Positions 33,970-42,488 of a DNA stretch of 64,000 bases are shown piece after piece. The notes below the pieces were generated by a model. It was not told the origin of the DNA and made no database searches. It saw only the letters and a program-made list of their open reading frames with translations. The stretch is from Ichthyophis bannanicus (Eukaryota; Chordata; Amphibia; Gymnophiona; Ichthyophiidae): positions 323,906,297 to 323,970,296 of the forward strand of contig CM066040.1 in the NCBI GenBank assembly GCA_033557465.1, written 5' to 3'. Every line of letters begins with the position of its first letter. The first letter of the stretch is position 1. The translations under genes and the position numbers were made by a program.

Positions 33970-34070
33970 TCCCATCAGTGAGGACTGACTTCCTGCTTGG
34001 TCCTGGAGAAAGAGTAGTTACTCACCTGTAACAGGTGTTCTCCAGGAGCAGCAGGAATCAGTCCTCACAA
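33970..34070. repeat. DIRS C internal complementary region
   Basis: CCCATCAGTGAGGACTGACT...CTGGAGAA plus AGAGTAGTTACTCACCTGTA; carries C-specific CATCAG and ACTACTCT variants. Confidence 0.9.
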
Positions 34071-34154
34071 CCCTCCCTCCTCCCCTCGGAGTTGCAGTCA
34101 TTTTATCCATTGTTTTGCTAACTTTTTTGCTATCTTTTCGCTATGTCATCAGAC

Positions 34155-34339
34155 TAAGGAAGATGGCACCCTTGGGCGGGAAGGGGACCGCGCATGCGCG
34201 CTGCAATTCCCAAAGGCTTTCTTCGAAAGCTGGGGAAATTGCTCCGCGAGGGCTCCGTCGGCGCCGACGTCGCCCATCAGTGAGGACTGATTCCTGCTGC
34301 TCCTGGAGAACCCCTGTTACAGGTGAGTAACTACTCTTT
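34155..34339 (+). repeat. DIRS C right inverted terminal repeat
   Basis: From AAGGAAGATGGCACCC to ACTACTCTTT; inverts the left ITR and adds the terminal CACCTG...GTGAGTAA segment. Confidence 0.9.
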
Positions 34340-34403
34340 ATCATCTCTATAGTGCTACTAAGCATATGTAGCGCTGTACCTCTTTTGTACATGCCCTTCT
34401 CTT

Positions 34404-34570
34404 CTACTGCTAGCCCCGTTGTTTCAGCCTTGCTGCACCATGTGCCTAGAATAGACTACCTAAGTCAAAAAGTCAGACTCCATACCTGGTCGTATTCAAA
34501 TCCTGAATAAAACTCAACTCTTCAAGGCTGCTTTTGGATCTTGACTCCCTTATTCCAACCCTTGTAGCTT
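34404..34570 (+). repeat. Degenerate LINE ORF2 C-terminal fragment (possible), copy 2
   Basis: Similar in order to 868-1012, including CTCTTCAAGGCTGCTTTTGG and a following CTCCCTTATTCC. Too decayed to classify. Confidence 0.35.
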
Positions 34571-34775
34571 CTGAGTCAGGGGTACAACCACCCATACAGG
34601 CAGTTTCTAAAACAATGCAAAAAAAAAAGCAGTGTTCTATGTGCAACAAAAACTTAAGACTGACATGACACAGTATTCCATTCTCAAATCAGTTTTCAGA
34701 ACACTGTAAGTAAGCAGTGTCCTCATTTTAGATCAATTGCCAAGCACAGTAACAAAGTAACAGTCTCCCCCCAGA
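34571..34775 (-). other. Possible gypsy polypurine tract and LTR start
   Basis: On the minus strand a CTGGGGGGAGAC tract (34763-34774) is followed by TGTTACTTTGTTACTG, starting at 34762 and running toward lower coordinates. A purine tract before a TG is the usual junction between the internal region and the 3' LTR. The other LTR end and a second LTR copy were not found. Confidence 0.35.
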
Positions 34776-35338
34776 CTGATATGCATCTCTGTTTTTGGCT
34801 CCCCTTTTTAGAGGGCTGTGGATTTCTTCTCCACCAGCTTCCACACCTTTTGGCTGCCTGGGCAACCTATTTGTCCTATTTTCCTATTGATAGGGACCTA
34901 TTGTTTGCTTGAGGATTCCTTCCTTGGCTTCTCCTTCTGGGATTTTGATTTAAGGTCACCTCCCTTGGGATTCCTTGTTCTTTGCCTTCTATAAGGCCCC
35001 CCCTTCCCCCTCCCCGCTCCAGCAAGAAATCAGCAGTAATGTGATCCTTTCCTGATCTATGTACAACCTAGAAATCATGTGCTTGGAGTGCTAAATACCA
35101 CCTCATGAGCCTAGCGTTTGTATTTTTCATTAGTGCTAGATACTTAAGTTGGGTATGGTCTGTGACCAGGATAAATGATCTCCCAGAGAAATAATATTGT
35201 AGAGATTCTATGGCCCACTTAACAGCTAGGCACTCCTTTTCTGTGGTGGAGTGAAGCTGTTTAACCTTAGTTAATTTCCTGCTGAGTTACAGCACTGGGT
35301 GTTCCTATTCTCCCTCACCCTGACTTAAGAACATAAGA
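34776..35338 (-). pseudogene. Ty3/gypsy RNase H fragment (3' part of a split element)
   Basis: Minus-strand reading from 35331 down gives EKECLAVKWAIESL (about 35205-35248), then VTDHTQLKYLA (about 35133-35165), NARLMRWYLALQ and a DHITADFL end near 35035, with two stops near the start. These are the gypsy RNase H blocks that follow the YSTxEKE motif. The fragment begins exactly at the GACTTAA duplication of the inserted CR1. Its upstream half lies at 59773-61157, where the reading stops at the residues that should precede it. Downstream is a purine-rich stretch (about 34995-35020) and a possible LTR. Role when active: RNA degradation during reverse transcription. Confidence 0.7.
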
Positions 35339-35630
35339 ATATGCCATATTGTGTCAAACCAAAAGTCCATCAAGTCTAGTATCCTGTTTCCAAAAATGAC
35401 CAGTCTAAGTCACAAAGTATCTGTCAGGTTCCCATAAGGTATGCAGATTCCATGCTGCATGTTCAATGGGTAAGCAGTGGATTTCCCCTGACCTCTTTAA
35501 TAATGGTTTATGAACTTTTCCTCCAAGAACTTGTCCATACCTCTCTTAAATCCAGCTACACTAACAGATTTTACTGCATCCTCTGGTAATGAATTCCAGA
35601 GTTTGATTACGCATTGAGTGAAAAAATATT

Positions 35631-35795
35631 ATCTCCAGGAACAAGCAGGAATAAGTCCTCACATATGGGTATCGTCGGTACCGACGGAGCCCGTGCGGGA
35701 AAGCTCCCCAGCTTCTTAGAATAGAAGCTTTTGGGACCTCCCACTGCACATGCGCACTGCCTTCCCGCCTTCCTGAACAGCTCTCCTCAGTTTCT
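35631..35795 (+). repeat. DIRS D left inverted terminal repeat
   Basis: Contains CACATATGGGTATCGTCGGT and the perfect 14-bp palindrome CGTCGGTACCGACG; inverted at 41050-41240. Confidence 0.92.
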
Positions 35796-36008
35796 CTTTT
35801 TCCGCGGAGCCAGCAGGTCGTGTTCCTGTCACCGCTGAAGAAATTGTTATTTTATTTGTTTCTTTAGACCGCGTACCTGCCTTCCCCATACCGATACCGG
35901 TATCGCCGGTCTTTTCTTTCTTTCTTTAAAAAATTATAATTCTTTTTTCTTATTTTTTAGCTTTTTGGTCACTTCAGAGAGGCCTCTCGGCCTACTCAAT
36001 TTCTCCTC

Positions 36009-37814
36009 ATGGAGAAGCCAGCCCCTGGATTTAAGAAGTGTACCAAATGTAATGCTGTTATTTCAGTCACAGACACCCATGACTGGTGTCTGAAATGTTT
36101 GGGGCCTGACCATTCCATACCGGACTGCCCATCTTGCTCCCACATGTCTAAACGTGGGCTGCAGAACCGGGCCAACAAATTCCATGTGCTGTTTGCTTCA
36201 GAGAATACAGCATCACAGTCATCCAGGTCTTCTTCTCCGGATGGATCTCAGGTAACCAAACCTTCTGTGGGCAAGTCCTCAAAGAGCAAATCTCCTTCAA
36301 AGCATCGAGAGGCTCTTAGCTTAGAACTTGAGGACCCTGCCCCAGCCAAACAACCCCGGCGGGAAGTCCAACTTCCAAAAACGCCAATTCAGGGGTCTCA
36401 GGTTGATATCGATGCTACGGCCTCGACAGATCACCTGTTAGCCTGCTCTGGGGTACCGGGTCACTCCGGTACCGACATCCAGGCAGCTATGGCGTCCATG
36501 GGCGATACTGTACAGTCCATGCAGCAGGCCGTCATGGCTTTCATTAAAGCTGCAACGCCATCGGTTCCGCTTTCAGCGGTTCCGGGCCCGATACCGGTAT
36601 CGTCCGCCATGCCGGTATCGAGGCCGTCCACCTCTAAACGCAAGTCGGTACCGTATGGGCTTTCGCTCCATACCGGTTCCATACCCGATACGCCCGATAT
36701 CGATACCGATCGGTACGCGTATCGTGCGTTAGAGGAAAGCACCGATTCCTCTGAGGATTTTCACTCCTCTGATGATTCTGCTGAGTTTTCACTCAACTTA
36801 CCTGAGGAGCCCTCTTCTCCTAAAAGGAGAATGCCCCCTCCAGAGGATTTGTCCTTCCAGGACTTTGTTTTAGATATGGCTACAGCCCTTTCTATTACCA
36901 CATCCTCTGAAAAGGAACCCAGATCCAAAAAACTGGATATTTTGGGATACTCAAAGGCCCCTAAGGAGGCAGTTACCCTGCCTATCCATGAAATCCTTCA
37001 AGAACAACTGATGGATTTCTGGGAAAATCCTTTGACTTTGTCTCCTTATTCCCGTAGGTTGGACACCATGTATAGGGTCCCTCCTTCTCCTGGTTTCCAA
37101 AAGACTCAATTGCCCCACCACTCTATTGTGGTGAAGTCTGCAATGAAGAAGATTAGGAGTACCAAAAGGCACTCTTCCACCCCTCCAGGACGGGAATGTA
37201 AGACTTTGGACTCTTTTGGTAGGAAAATTTTCCAGGCTAGTATGCTTATAGCCAGGATTAATTCCTACAGTCTCTATATGGGCATGTTCCTGGAGGAACT
37301 TGCCAAAAAGGTGCGGCATTTTGCCCCCTTTATCCCTGAGGATAAAAAGCAGGGATTCCTTTCCCTAGTGAAACAACTCTTAGAGGTTTCTAAGTTCTCT
37401 AATAGGGCAGCATATGATTCCTTTGAGGGAGCCAGTAGGGCTTCGGGCATTGCTATTGCAGCCCGACGTCTTGCTTGGCTCCAGGCCTCTGATCTGGAAC
37501 CTTGGGTTCTAGATGGCTTACGGAATCTGCCCTGTACAGGTGAGAACTTATTTGGGGAAGAGTGGCAAATCAAAGCCACCCAGATGGATGCTGAAAATGC
37601 CACCTTGGAAAGACTTTCAAAGTCCACTTCAATTCCTACTAAGAAAAAGTCTTTTAAAAGGCCTTACTATAAGAAGGCCAGAGTTGCTTCAAATACTGGC
37701 CAGCAGTCTTCTCAACCTCGCTATACTGCTAAGCGTCAGCAATCCAAACAAGCACGAGCTAAGCCTGCAGCAGCTACTGTAGCTCAGCAGGCTCCAACCC
37801 CTCAGGGGTTTTGA
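36009..37814 (+). CDS. DIRS D gag-like protein
   Basis: 601 codons starting at 36009 (MEKPAPGFKKCTKC), the first ATG after the leader and the position shared with DIRS E. N-terminal Cys/His array at residues 11-55: CTKC, HDWCLKCLGPDH, CPSC, likely zinc binding. Residues 60-270 are Ser/Pro-rich and low complexity. The conserved half follows: FQDFVLDMATALSI, LPIHEILQEQLMDFWENP, LPHHSIVVKSAMKK, YSLYMGMFLEELAKK, SDLEPWVLDGLRNLPC, and a Lys/Arg/Gln-rich tail ending TPQGF. No retroviral CCHC knuckle is seen. Presumed to package element RNA. The pol frame lies +1 and starts at the gag end. The frame is fully open, unlike gag of A, B, C and H. Confidence 0.9.
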   Translation: MEKPAPGFKKCTKCNAVISVTDTHDWCLKCLGPDHSIPDCPSCSHMSKRGLQNRANKFHVLFASENTASQSSRSSSPDGSQVTKPSVGKSSKSKSPSKHREALSLELEDPAPAKQPRREVQLPKTPIQGSQVDIDATASTDHLLACSGVPGHSGTDIQAAMASMGDTVQSMQQAVMAFIKAATPSVPLSAVPGPIPVSSAMPVSRPSTSKRKSVPYGLSLHTGSIPDTPDIDTDRYAYRALEESTDSSEDFHSSDDSAEFSLNLPEEPSSPKRRMPPPEDLSFQDFVLDMATALSITTSSEKEPRSKKLDILGYSKAPKEAVTLPIHEILQEQLMDFWENPLTLSPYSRRLDTMYRVPPSPGFQKTQLPHHSIVVKSAMKKIRSTKRHSSTPPGRECKTLDSFGRKIFQASMLIARINSYSLYMGMFLEELAKKVRHFAPFIPEDKKQGFLSLVKQLLEVSKFSNRAAYDSFEGASRASGIAIAARRLAWLQASDLEPWVLDGLRNLPCTGENLFGEEWQIKATQMDAENATLERLSKSTSIPTKKKSFKRPYYKKARVASNTGQQSSQPRYTAKRQQSKQARAKPAAATVAQQAPTPQGF

Positions 37815-39738
37815 CTTGCTCCTAGGGAACTTGCCACTTCTGGTTCTAACACAACCAGAACCTCTCACCATACCCGGAAGGTTGGTTCACTTTGCTCCCA
37901 GATGGGAACAAATCACAACAGAACAATGGACCCTCTCTATCATTCGAGAGGGTTACAAACTTCATTTCTCCAGCCTTCCTCCCCATCATATGGTGAGACC
38001 ATTCAATTCTCCCCCATCTCTCCTAACCCTGTTGGGTCAAGAGGTTTCCTCTCTTCTTGCCCAAGGGGCCATAGAAGAGGTTCCTCTTCCTCAACAAGGG
38101 TCCGGTTTCTACTCCCCTTATTTTCTCATTCCAAAGAAGACAGGGGGATTCAGACCAATCCTAGATCTGAGAGAATTGAACAAATTTCTCTTCAAGGAGA
38201 AATTCAAAATGCTGTCTCTCGGCATTCTCCTTCCTTACCTCCAGGGTCAGGACTGGCTTTGTTCTCTAGACCTACAGGATGCGTATACACATATACTCAT
38301 CCATCCATCCCACAGAAAGTATCTTCGCTTTCTGTTTCAGGGAAAACATTTCCAATACAGAGTACTCCCCTTCGGTCTAGCCTCTGCTCCAAGAGTATTC
38401 ACAAAATGCATGGCAGTCGTAGCCGCATTTCTAAGAGGCATGGGAATCTTTGTCTTCCCATATCTGGACGACTGGCTCATCCGAGCTCCAACTCAGTCAC
38501 AGGCCCAGATTTCCCTGGACCACACAAGGAGCCTTTTGCAGTATCTGGGACTGGTAGTAAACCTTCCCAAGTCCCAACTCATCCCTACTCAATCTCTAGA
38601 ATTCATAGGGGCCCAGTTGGACACCATCACTGCAAGGGCCTACCTTCCACATGTTCGAGGCCAGCGCCTCCTGAGTTTGGCCTCCCAAGCTCAGTCCAGC
38701 ACTCACTTGACAGCCAGGGAAATGCTACGCCTACTGGGTCATATGGCCTCCACAGTGCATGTGGTGCCCTATGCTCGTCTTCATATGAGAGCAGCTCAAT
38801 GGACCCTGGCCACTCAGTGGACTCAGGCGTCAGGAGCGCTCTCAGACCAAATACAAACCTCCGATCGTCTGTTTTGGTCCCTCCACTGGTGGACTTCCAC
38901 CAAGAATCTGTTGTTGGGGGCTCCATTTCAACCATTGCTACCCCAAGCAACCCTCACAACAGATGCCTCCCAAACAGGGTGGGGAGCCCATCTGCAAACT
39001 CTCTCCACTCAGGGCACTTGGTCTCTACAGGAGACCACCCTTCATATCAATCTTCTGGAACTGCGAGCAATTTACCTTGCCCTCAAGGTCTTCCACTCCC
39101 TCCTAGCCAACCTCACTGTCCTAGTTCAGACGGACAATCAGGTGGCCATGTTTTACATAAACAAACAAGGAGGGACGGGCTCTCTGTCGCTTTGCAACGA
39201 AGCTCTAAGACTATGGGCCTTCGCCAGAGAGCATCAGATTCACCTGCTAGCAGTGTATCTCCCAGGAGTTCAAAACTCTCGGGCAGACAGGCTCAGTCGA
39301 GTTCTGCTGCCACACGAATGGTCCCTACATTTGGACCAAATAAACCGAATCTTTCAGGAATGGGGGACCCCGGACATAGACCTCTTTGCAAGTCCGTGGA
39401 ATGCCAAACTTCCCCGGTTCTGTTCCAGAACTCCGTGTCAGGGAGCTCAGGCTACGGACGCCTTTCTCCTGAATTGGAATCAGGCATTCCTATATGCCTT
39501 TCCACCCATTCCTTTGATTCCCAAGACTCTGTTCAAACTCCAGAGGGATCATGGAACTATGATCCTCATAGCTCCACGCTGGCCACGCCAAGTGTGGTTC
39601 CCTCTACTTCTACAGCTCTCCCAGGGATCCTACTTGGATCTGGGAGCTGCGCCAGACCTCCTGTCTCAGGAGGAGGGGACTTTGTGGCACCCAAACCCCA
39701 AATCCCTTCACCTCAGTGCTTGGTTACTGAAGGCTTAA
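37783..39738 (+). CDS. DIRS D pol: reverse transcriptase, RNase H, Dam-like domain
   Basis: The frame is +1 to gag and open from 37783; the gag TGA is at 37812-37814. No ATG marks the start, so frameshifting or re-initiation is likely. Counting from 37816: RT blocks FYSPYFLIPKKTGGFRPILD (about residues 97-116), SLDLQDAYTHILIHP (about 150-165) and FPYLDDWLIR (YLDD near 215-218). RNase H acids sit in LTTDASQTGWG, LELRAIYLAL, QTDNQVAMFYINKQ and SRADRLSR. The Dam-like end reads IDLFASPWN, DAFLLNWN, LYAFPPIPL and ILIAPRWPRQVWFPLL; the family methyltransferase motif NPPY/W is represented by AFPP, so methylation activity is doubtful. Known role of the enzyme: copying element RNA to DNA. Confidence 0.9.
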   Translation, partial: LSRLQPLRGFDLLLGNLPLLVLTQPEPLTIPGRLVHFAPRWEQITTEQWTLSIIREGYKLHFSSLPPHHMVRPFNSPPSLLTLLGQEVSSLLAQGAIEEVPLPQQGSGFYSPYFLIPKKTGGFRPILDLRELNKFLFKEKFKMLSLGILLPYLQGQDWLCSLDLQDAYTHILIHPSHRKYLRFLFQGKHFQYRVLPFGLASAPRVFTKCMAVVAAFLRGMGIFVFPYLDDWLIRAPTQSQAQISLDHTRSLLQYLGLVVNLPKSQLIPTQSLEFIGAQLDTITARAYLPHVRGQRLLSLASQAQSSTHLTAREMLRLLGHMASTVHVVPYARLHMRAAQWTLATQWTQASGALSDQIQTSDRLFWSLHWWTSTKNLLLGAPFQPLLPQATLTTDASQTGWGAHLQTLSTQGTWSLQETTLHINLLELRAIYLALKVFHSLLANLTVLVQTDNQVAMFYINKQGGTGSLSLCNEALRLWAFAREHQIHLLAVYLPGVQNSRADRLSRVLLPHEWSLHLDQINRIFQEWGTPDIDLFASPWNAKLPRFCSRTPCQGAQATDAFLLNWNQAFLYAFPPIPLIPKTLFKLQRDHGTMILIAPRWPRQVWFPLLLQLSQGSYLDLGAAPDLLSQEEGTLWHPNPKSLHLSAWLLKA

Positions 39739-40775
39739 GCCTTCAAGACTTTCATCTTTCCCAACCAGTGAAAGATATCCTTTCTGCCTCTAGGAAACCC
39801 TCTACCAGGCGTTCCTATGCTTTCAAATGGAAACGTTTTTCCATTTGGTGTGCTCAGCAGGGTCTTGACCCTCTGGCACTTCCTTTGAATTCTCTTCTTG
39901 ATTATCTCCTGCATCTATCCAATGCAGGCCTCAAGACGAATTCGGTAAGAGTCCATTTAAGTGCTATTGCAGCATCCTTGAAACATATAAATGGACAACC
40001 TATCTCCTCTCATCCTCTTGTTGCAAGATTCATGAGAGGCCTGACTCTCACTAAACCTCCCATCAGACCACCCCCGGTCGCATGGGATTTGAATCTAGTG
40101 CTCGGTCAACTTATGAAGCCACCTTTTGAGCCAATGTTTTCCACCTCCTTGAAATTTCTTTCCTGGAAGGTCATCTTCCTCATTGCAGTCACTTCGGCTC
40201 GCCGCATCAGTGAGCTGCAGGCTTTAGTGGCTAATCCACCTTACACAAGATTTCATCATGATAAGGTGGTCCTTAGGACGAATCCCCACTTTATGCCTAA
40301 AGTGGTCTCGCCTTTTCATCTTAATCAAGAGGTATATCTACCTGTCTTTTTTCCAGCTCCTCATGCATCCAATGCAGAGAGGAACCTTCATACTCTGGAT
40401 TGTAAAAGAGCTCTCGCTTTTTACCTTAATAGGACTCAGCCACATCGAAAGTCTTCTCAACTTTTTGTGGCCTTTGATCCTTCCCATTTGGGACTTCCAG
40501 TCTCCAAGCGTACACTTTCCAATTGGATTGCTCAGTGTATTTCTTTTGCTTACCAGAGCAAAAACATTTCTCTGGAAGGCCATGTCACTGCTCACAATGT
40601 GAGGGCCATGGCAACTTCTATGGCTCATCTGCACTCTGTTTCCATAGATCAGATCTGTCGAGCCGCTACCTGGGCCTCGGTTCATACCTTCACAGCCCAT
40701 TACTGTTTGGACAAGGACTCCTGCCGGGATGCCTTGTTTGGCCAGGCTGTCCTCAAGCACCTGTTCCATTCCTAA
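37902..40775 (+). CDS. DIRS D tyrosine recombinase (long overlapping frame)
   Basis: One frame is open for 957 codons. The first 600 or so overlap pol in the -1 frame and encode a Ser/Pro/Gly-rich product without known domains. The recombinase occupies about residues 620-957: KPSTRRSYAFKWKRFSIWC (SAM-like DNA-binding region), LKTNSVRVHLSAI, box I TSARRISELQAL with the catalytic Arg near residue 766, HPxxMPKVVSPFH-type blocks, the HxxR of AHNVRAMATSMAH near residue 896, ATW, and the nucleophilic Tyr in AHYCLDKD near residue 935. All catalytic positions are intact. The true start is unknown. It would integrate the circular intermediate into chromosomal DNA. The ICR follows about 95 bp after the stop. 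Confidence 0.9.
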   Translation: MGTNHNRTMDPLYHSRGLQTSFLQPSSPSYGETIQFSPISPNPVGSRGFLSSCPRGHRRGSSSSTRVRFLLPLFSHSKEDRGIQTNPRSERIEQISLQGEIQNAVSRHSPSLPPGSGLALFSRPTGCVYTYTHPSIPQKVSSLSVSGKTFPIQSTPLRSSLCSKSIHKMHGSRSRISKRHGNLCLPISGRLAHPSSNSVTGPDFPGPHKEPFAVSGTGSKPSQVPTHPYSISRIHRGPVGHHHCKGLPSTCSRPAPPEFGLPSSVQHSLDSQGNATPTGSYGLHSACGALCSSSYESSSMDPGHSVDSGVRSALRPNTNLRSSVLVPPLVDFHQESVVGGSISTIATPSNPHNRCLPNRVGSPSANSLHSGHLVSTGDHPSYQSSGTASNLPCPQGLPLPPSQPHCPSSDGQSGGHVLHKQTRRDGLSVALQRSSKTMGLRQRASDSPASSVSPRSSKLSGRQAQSSSAATRMVPTFGPNKPNLSGMGDPGHRPLCKSVECQTSPVLFQNSVSGSSGYGRLSPELESGIPICLSTHSFDSQDSVQTPEGSWNYDPHSSTLATPSVVPSTSTALPGILLGSGSCARPPVSGGGDFVAPKPQIPSPQCLVTEGLSLQDFHLSQPVKDILSASRKPSTRRSYAFKWKRFSIWCAQQGLDPLALPLNSLLDYLLHLSNAGLKTNSVRVHLSAIAASLKHINGQPISSHPLVARFMRGLTLTKPPIRPPPVAWDLNLVLGQLMKPPFEPMFSTSLKFLSWKVIFLIAVTSARRISELQALVANPPYTRFHHDKVVLRTNPHFMPKVVSPFHLNQEVYLPVFFPAPHASNAERNLHTLDCKRALAFYLNRTQPHRKSSQLFVAFDPSHLGLPVSKRTLSNWIAQCISFAYQSKNISLEGHVTAHNVRAMATSMAHLHSVSIDQICRAATWASVHTFTAHYCLDKDSCRDALFGQAVLKHLFHS

Positions 40776-40870
40776 ACAACTCCTGCCCACCTTCCCAGAA
40801 TGGATGCCTGAGATCCATACGAAGATGGCGAACCTTTACAGGGGATCCCATGCATCTAAGCTAGGGAGTC

Positions 40871-40977
40871 CCCATATGTGAGGACTTATTCCTGCTTGTT
40901 CCTGGAGATAGCACAGTTACTTACCTGTAACAGGTGATCTCTGGGAACAGCAGGAATTAGTCCTCACAACCCACCCA
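40871..40977. repeat. DIRS D internal complementary region
   Basis: CCCATATGTGAGGACTTATT...CTGGAG-AT-AGCACAGTTACTTACCTG: reverse complement of D's right end joined to its left end through AT. Confidence 0.92.
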
Positions 40978-41049
40978 CCTCCCCTAGGAGTTGTATCTTT
41001 TATCTATCTATCTTCCTGTCCTCTCTCTGTTGACTCAGCTATAAACTCG

Positions 41050-41240
41050 AAACTGAGGAGAGCTGTTCAGGAAGGCGGGAAGGCAGTGCGCATGTGCAGT
41101 GGGAGGTCCCAAAAGCTTCTATTCTAAGAAGCTGGGGAGCTTTCCCGCACGGGCTCCGTCGGTACCGACGATACCCATATGTGAGGACTAATTCCTGCTG
41201 TTCCCAGAGATCACCTGTTACAGGTAAGTAACTGTGCTTT
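41050..41240 (+). repeat. DIRS D right inverted terminal repeat
   Basis: Contains CTTCTATTCTAAGAAGC and CCGTCGGTACCGACGATACC, inverting the left ITR, then CACCTGTTACAGGTAAGTAA and CTGTGCTTT. Confidence 0.92.
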
Positions 41241-41250
41241 CTCTGATTAG

Positions 41251-41709
41251 AAACATAGAAACATGATGACAGAAAAAGACCACAAGGCCCATCTAGTCTG
41301 TCCTTCCATAACAACTACAACAGTCCACTTTTTACCTTTAGAGATCCTCTGTGTTGGTCCCATGCTTTTTTGAATTCAGTTACTGTCCTCATCTCTACCA
41401 CCTCCACTGGGAGACTATTCCACGGATCCACTACTCTTTCCGTAAAGAAATATTTCCGCATATCACTCCTGAATCTATCTCCCTTCACCCTCATCCCATG
41501 TCCCCTCGTAGCAGAACTTGCTTTCAATTGAAAGAGGCTCTCTCCCTGAACATTTATGCCACGGAGGTATTTAAACATCTCAATCATATCACCTCTATCC
41601 CGCCTTTCCTCTAAGGTGTACATATTAAGATCCTTAAGTCTGTCCTCATATGCTTTATAATGAAGCCCATTAATCATTTTAGTAGCAACCCTCTGCACCG
41701 ACTCCATCC
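41251..41709 (-). mobile_element. Second CR1-group LINE, 3' end, with 7-bp target duplication
   Basis: TGATTAG occurs at 41244-41250 and 41710-41716. The minus strand encodes the last about 130 codons of an ORF2: ESVQRVATKMINGL, YEDRLKDLNMYTLEERR, RGDMIEMFKYLRG, KYFFTERVVDPWNSLP and FKKAWDQHRG. This is the CR1/L3-type C-terminus but differs clearly from the main CR1 family of the window (for example MFKYLRG against VYKLMNG). Strong 5' truncation. The frame is open to 41707. Confidence 0.8.
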
Positions 41710-41718
41710 TGATTAGAA

Positions 41719-42007
41719 GTGGAGGAGTGGCCTAGTGGTTGGGGCAAGGTACTTCAGGCCGGAAGGTCGGGGGTTCAAATCCCACTAGAGGACAGCAACC
41801 TTGGGCCGGAAGGACTGGGGTTTCTAGTCCCATAGGTGCTCCTTGTGGTCTTGGGCAAGCCACTTAACCCTCCATAGCCCATGTTCCCTGTAATATAGTT
41901 ATCTCCAAGTTATAATGCCCTGTTCAATGTAATTTCAGTTTGTTCAATGTAAACCGCACTGATGCAGAATAGCACGGTATATAAGAGAATGTAAATAAAT
42001 AAATAAA
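41719..42007 (+). mobile_element. tRNA-headed SINE
   Basis: An A-box-like TGGCCTAGTGGTTGG and a B-box-like GGGTTCAAATCCC are spaced as in a tRNA, followed by GGTCTTGGGCAAGCCACTTAACC (CORE/MIR-like phrase), TGTAAACCGCACTGATG and a terminal (AAAT)n. TAGAA flanks both sides (41714-41718 and 42008-42012). Inserted inside the CR1 at 35339-59765, right beside the second LINE end. Confidence 0.8.
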
Positions 42008-42123
42008 TAGAATTAAATGTGCTATATTGTAGCTTCATTGTAGGTCTACTCATCTTTCTACTTTTTGAAGGAGTAAACAACCAATCTACATTTACCCGTT
42101 CTACACCATTCATTATTTTATAG

Positions 42124-42488
42124 TCCTCTCATCCACTGGCATAAATTCTGCCCAAGCAGCCCTCGTAATGCGGAGCGGCCCAGACTGGAAGGGGGCCCAC
42201 ACAGAGGCAGCGGCAAACTTTATTATGTTTGCCGCGCTGCTTCGCTTTTGTAAGTCTGCTGCAGAACCTGCAGCGGTTCCTTTCCGGGCCGAAGTCTTGC
42301 GATAACATCCACATCGTGAGACACTGGGCCCACGTTCCCTGCAGCAAACTAGCAAGAGCAGAGCAGCGCAGCACAGCAGACATGATAAAGTAAATTTTCC
42401 CATTGGGGGGCTACTGCCACACGATGGTGGGGTGCACTACCCCCGCGATAATGCGAGGGCCTCAGCAAAATTTTGTTTGGGGGCCCCT
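42124..42488. mobile_element. Unclassified 0.37-kb GC-rich insertion
   Basis: Interrupts the CR1 between two imperfect direct repeats, CATTATTTTATAG (42111-42123) and CATTGTAATTTATAG (42489-42503). GC-rich, with no TIR, tail or coding motif that I can name. Confidence 0.45.

Larger units (their letters stand above)
28591..34339 (+). mobile_element. DIRS C: nearly complete subfamily I copy
   Basis: Left end TTCTCCAGGACC at 28591 and right end ACTACTCTTT at 34339. All parts are present: ITRs, gag, pol, YR, ICR. Damage is light: a 23-bp deletion in gag, a stop in pol at 32462-32464, and a 1-bp deletion in YR near 33480. Its length of 5.75 kb is the reference for a full subfamily I element. It inserted into a dispersed repeat without target duplication. 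Confidence 0.93.
35631..41240 (+). mobile_element. DIRS D: complete subfamily II copy with all ORFs open
   Basis: Left end ATCTCCAGGAAC at 35631 and right end ACTGTGCTTT at 41240; 5.6 kb. It contains left ITR, gag (601 codons), pol (640 codons), a YR frame (957 codons), ICR and right ITR, with no stop or frameshift in any of the three. It lies inside the CR1 C-terminal region, whose sequence reads AATATT before and TTCTCTGATTAG after it; together they restore the uninterrupted CR1 phrase, so no target duplication was made. Confidence 0.95.

Noticed and set aside
41719..41800. tRNA gene suggested by A and B boxes
   Set aside because: Followed by a SINE body and (AAAT)n with flanking TAGAA repeats; no full cloverleaf was recognised, so it is a SINE head.
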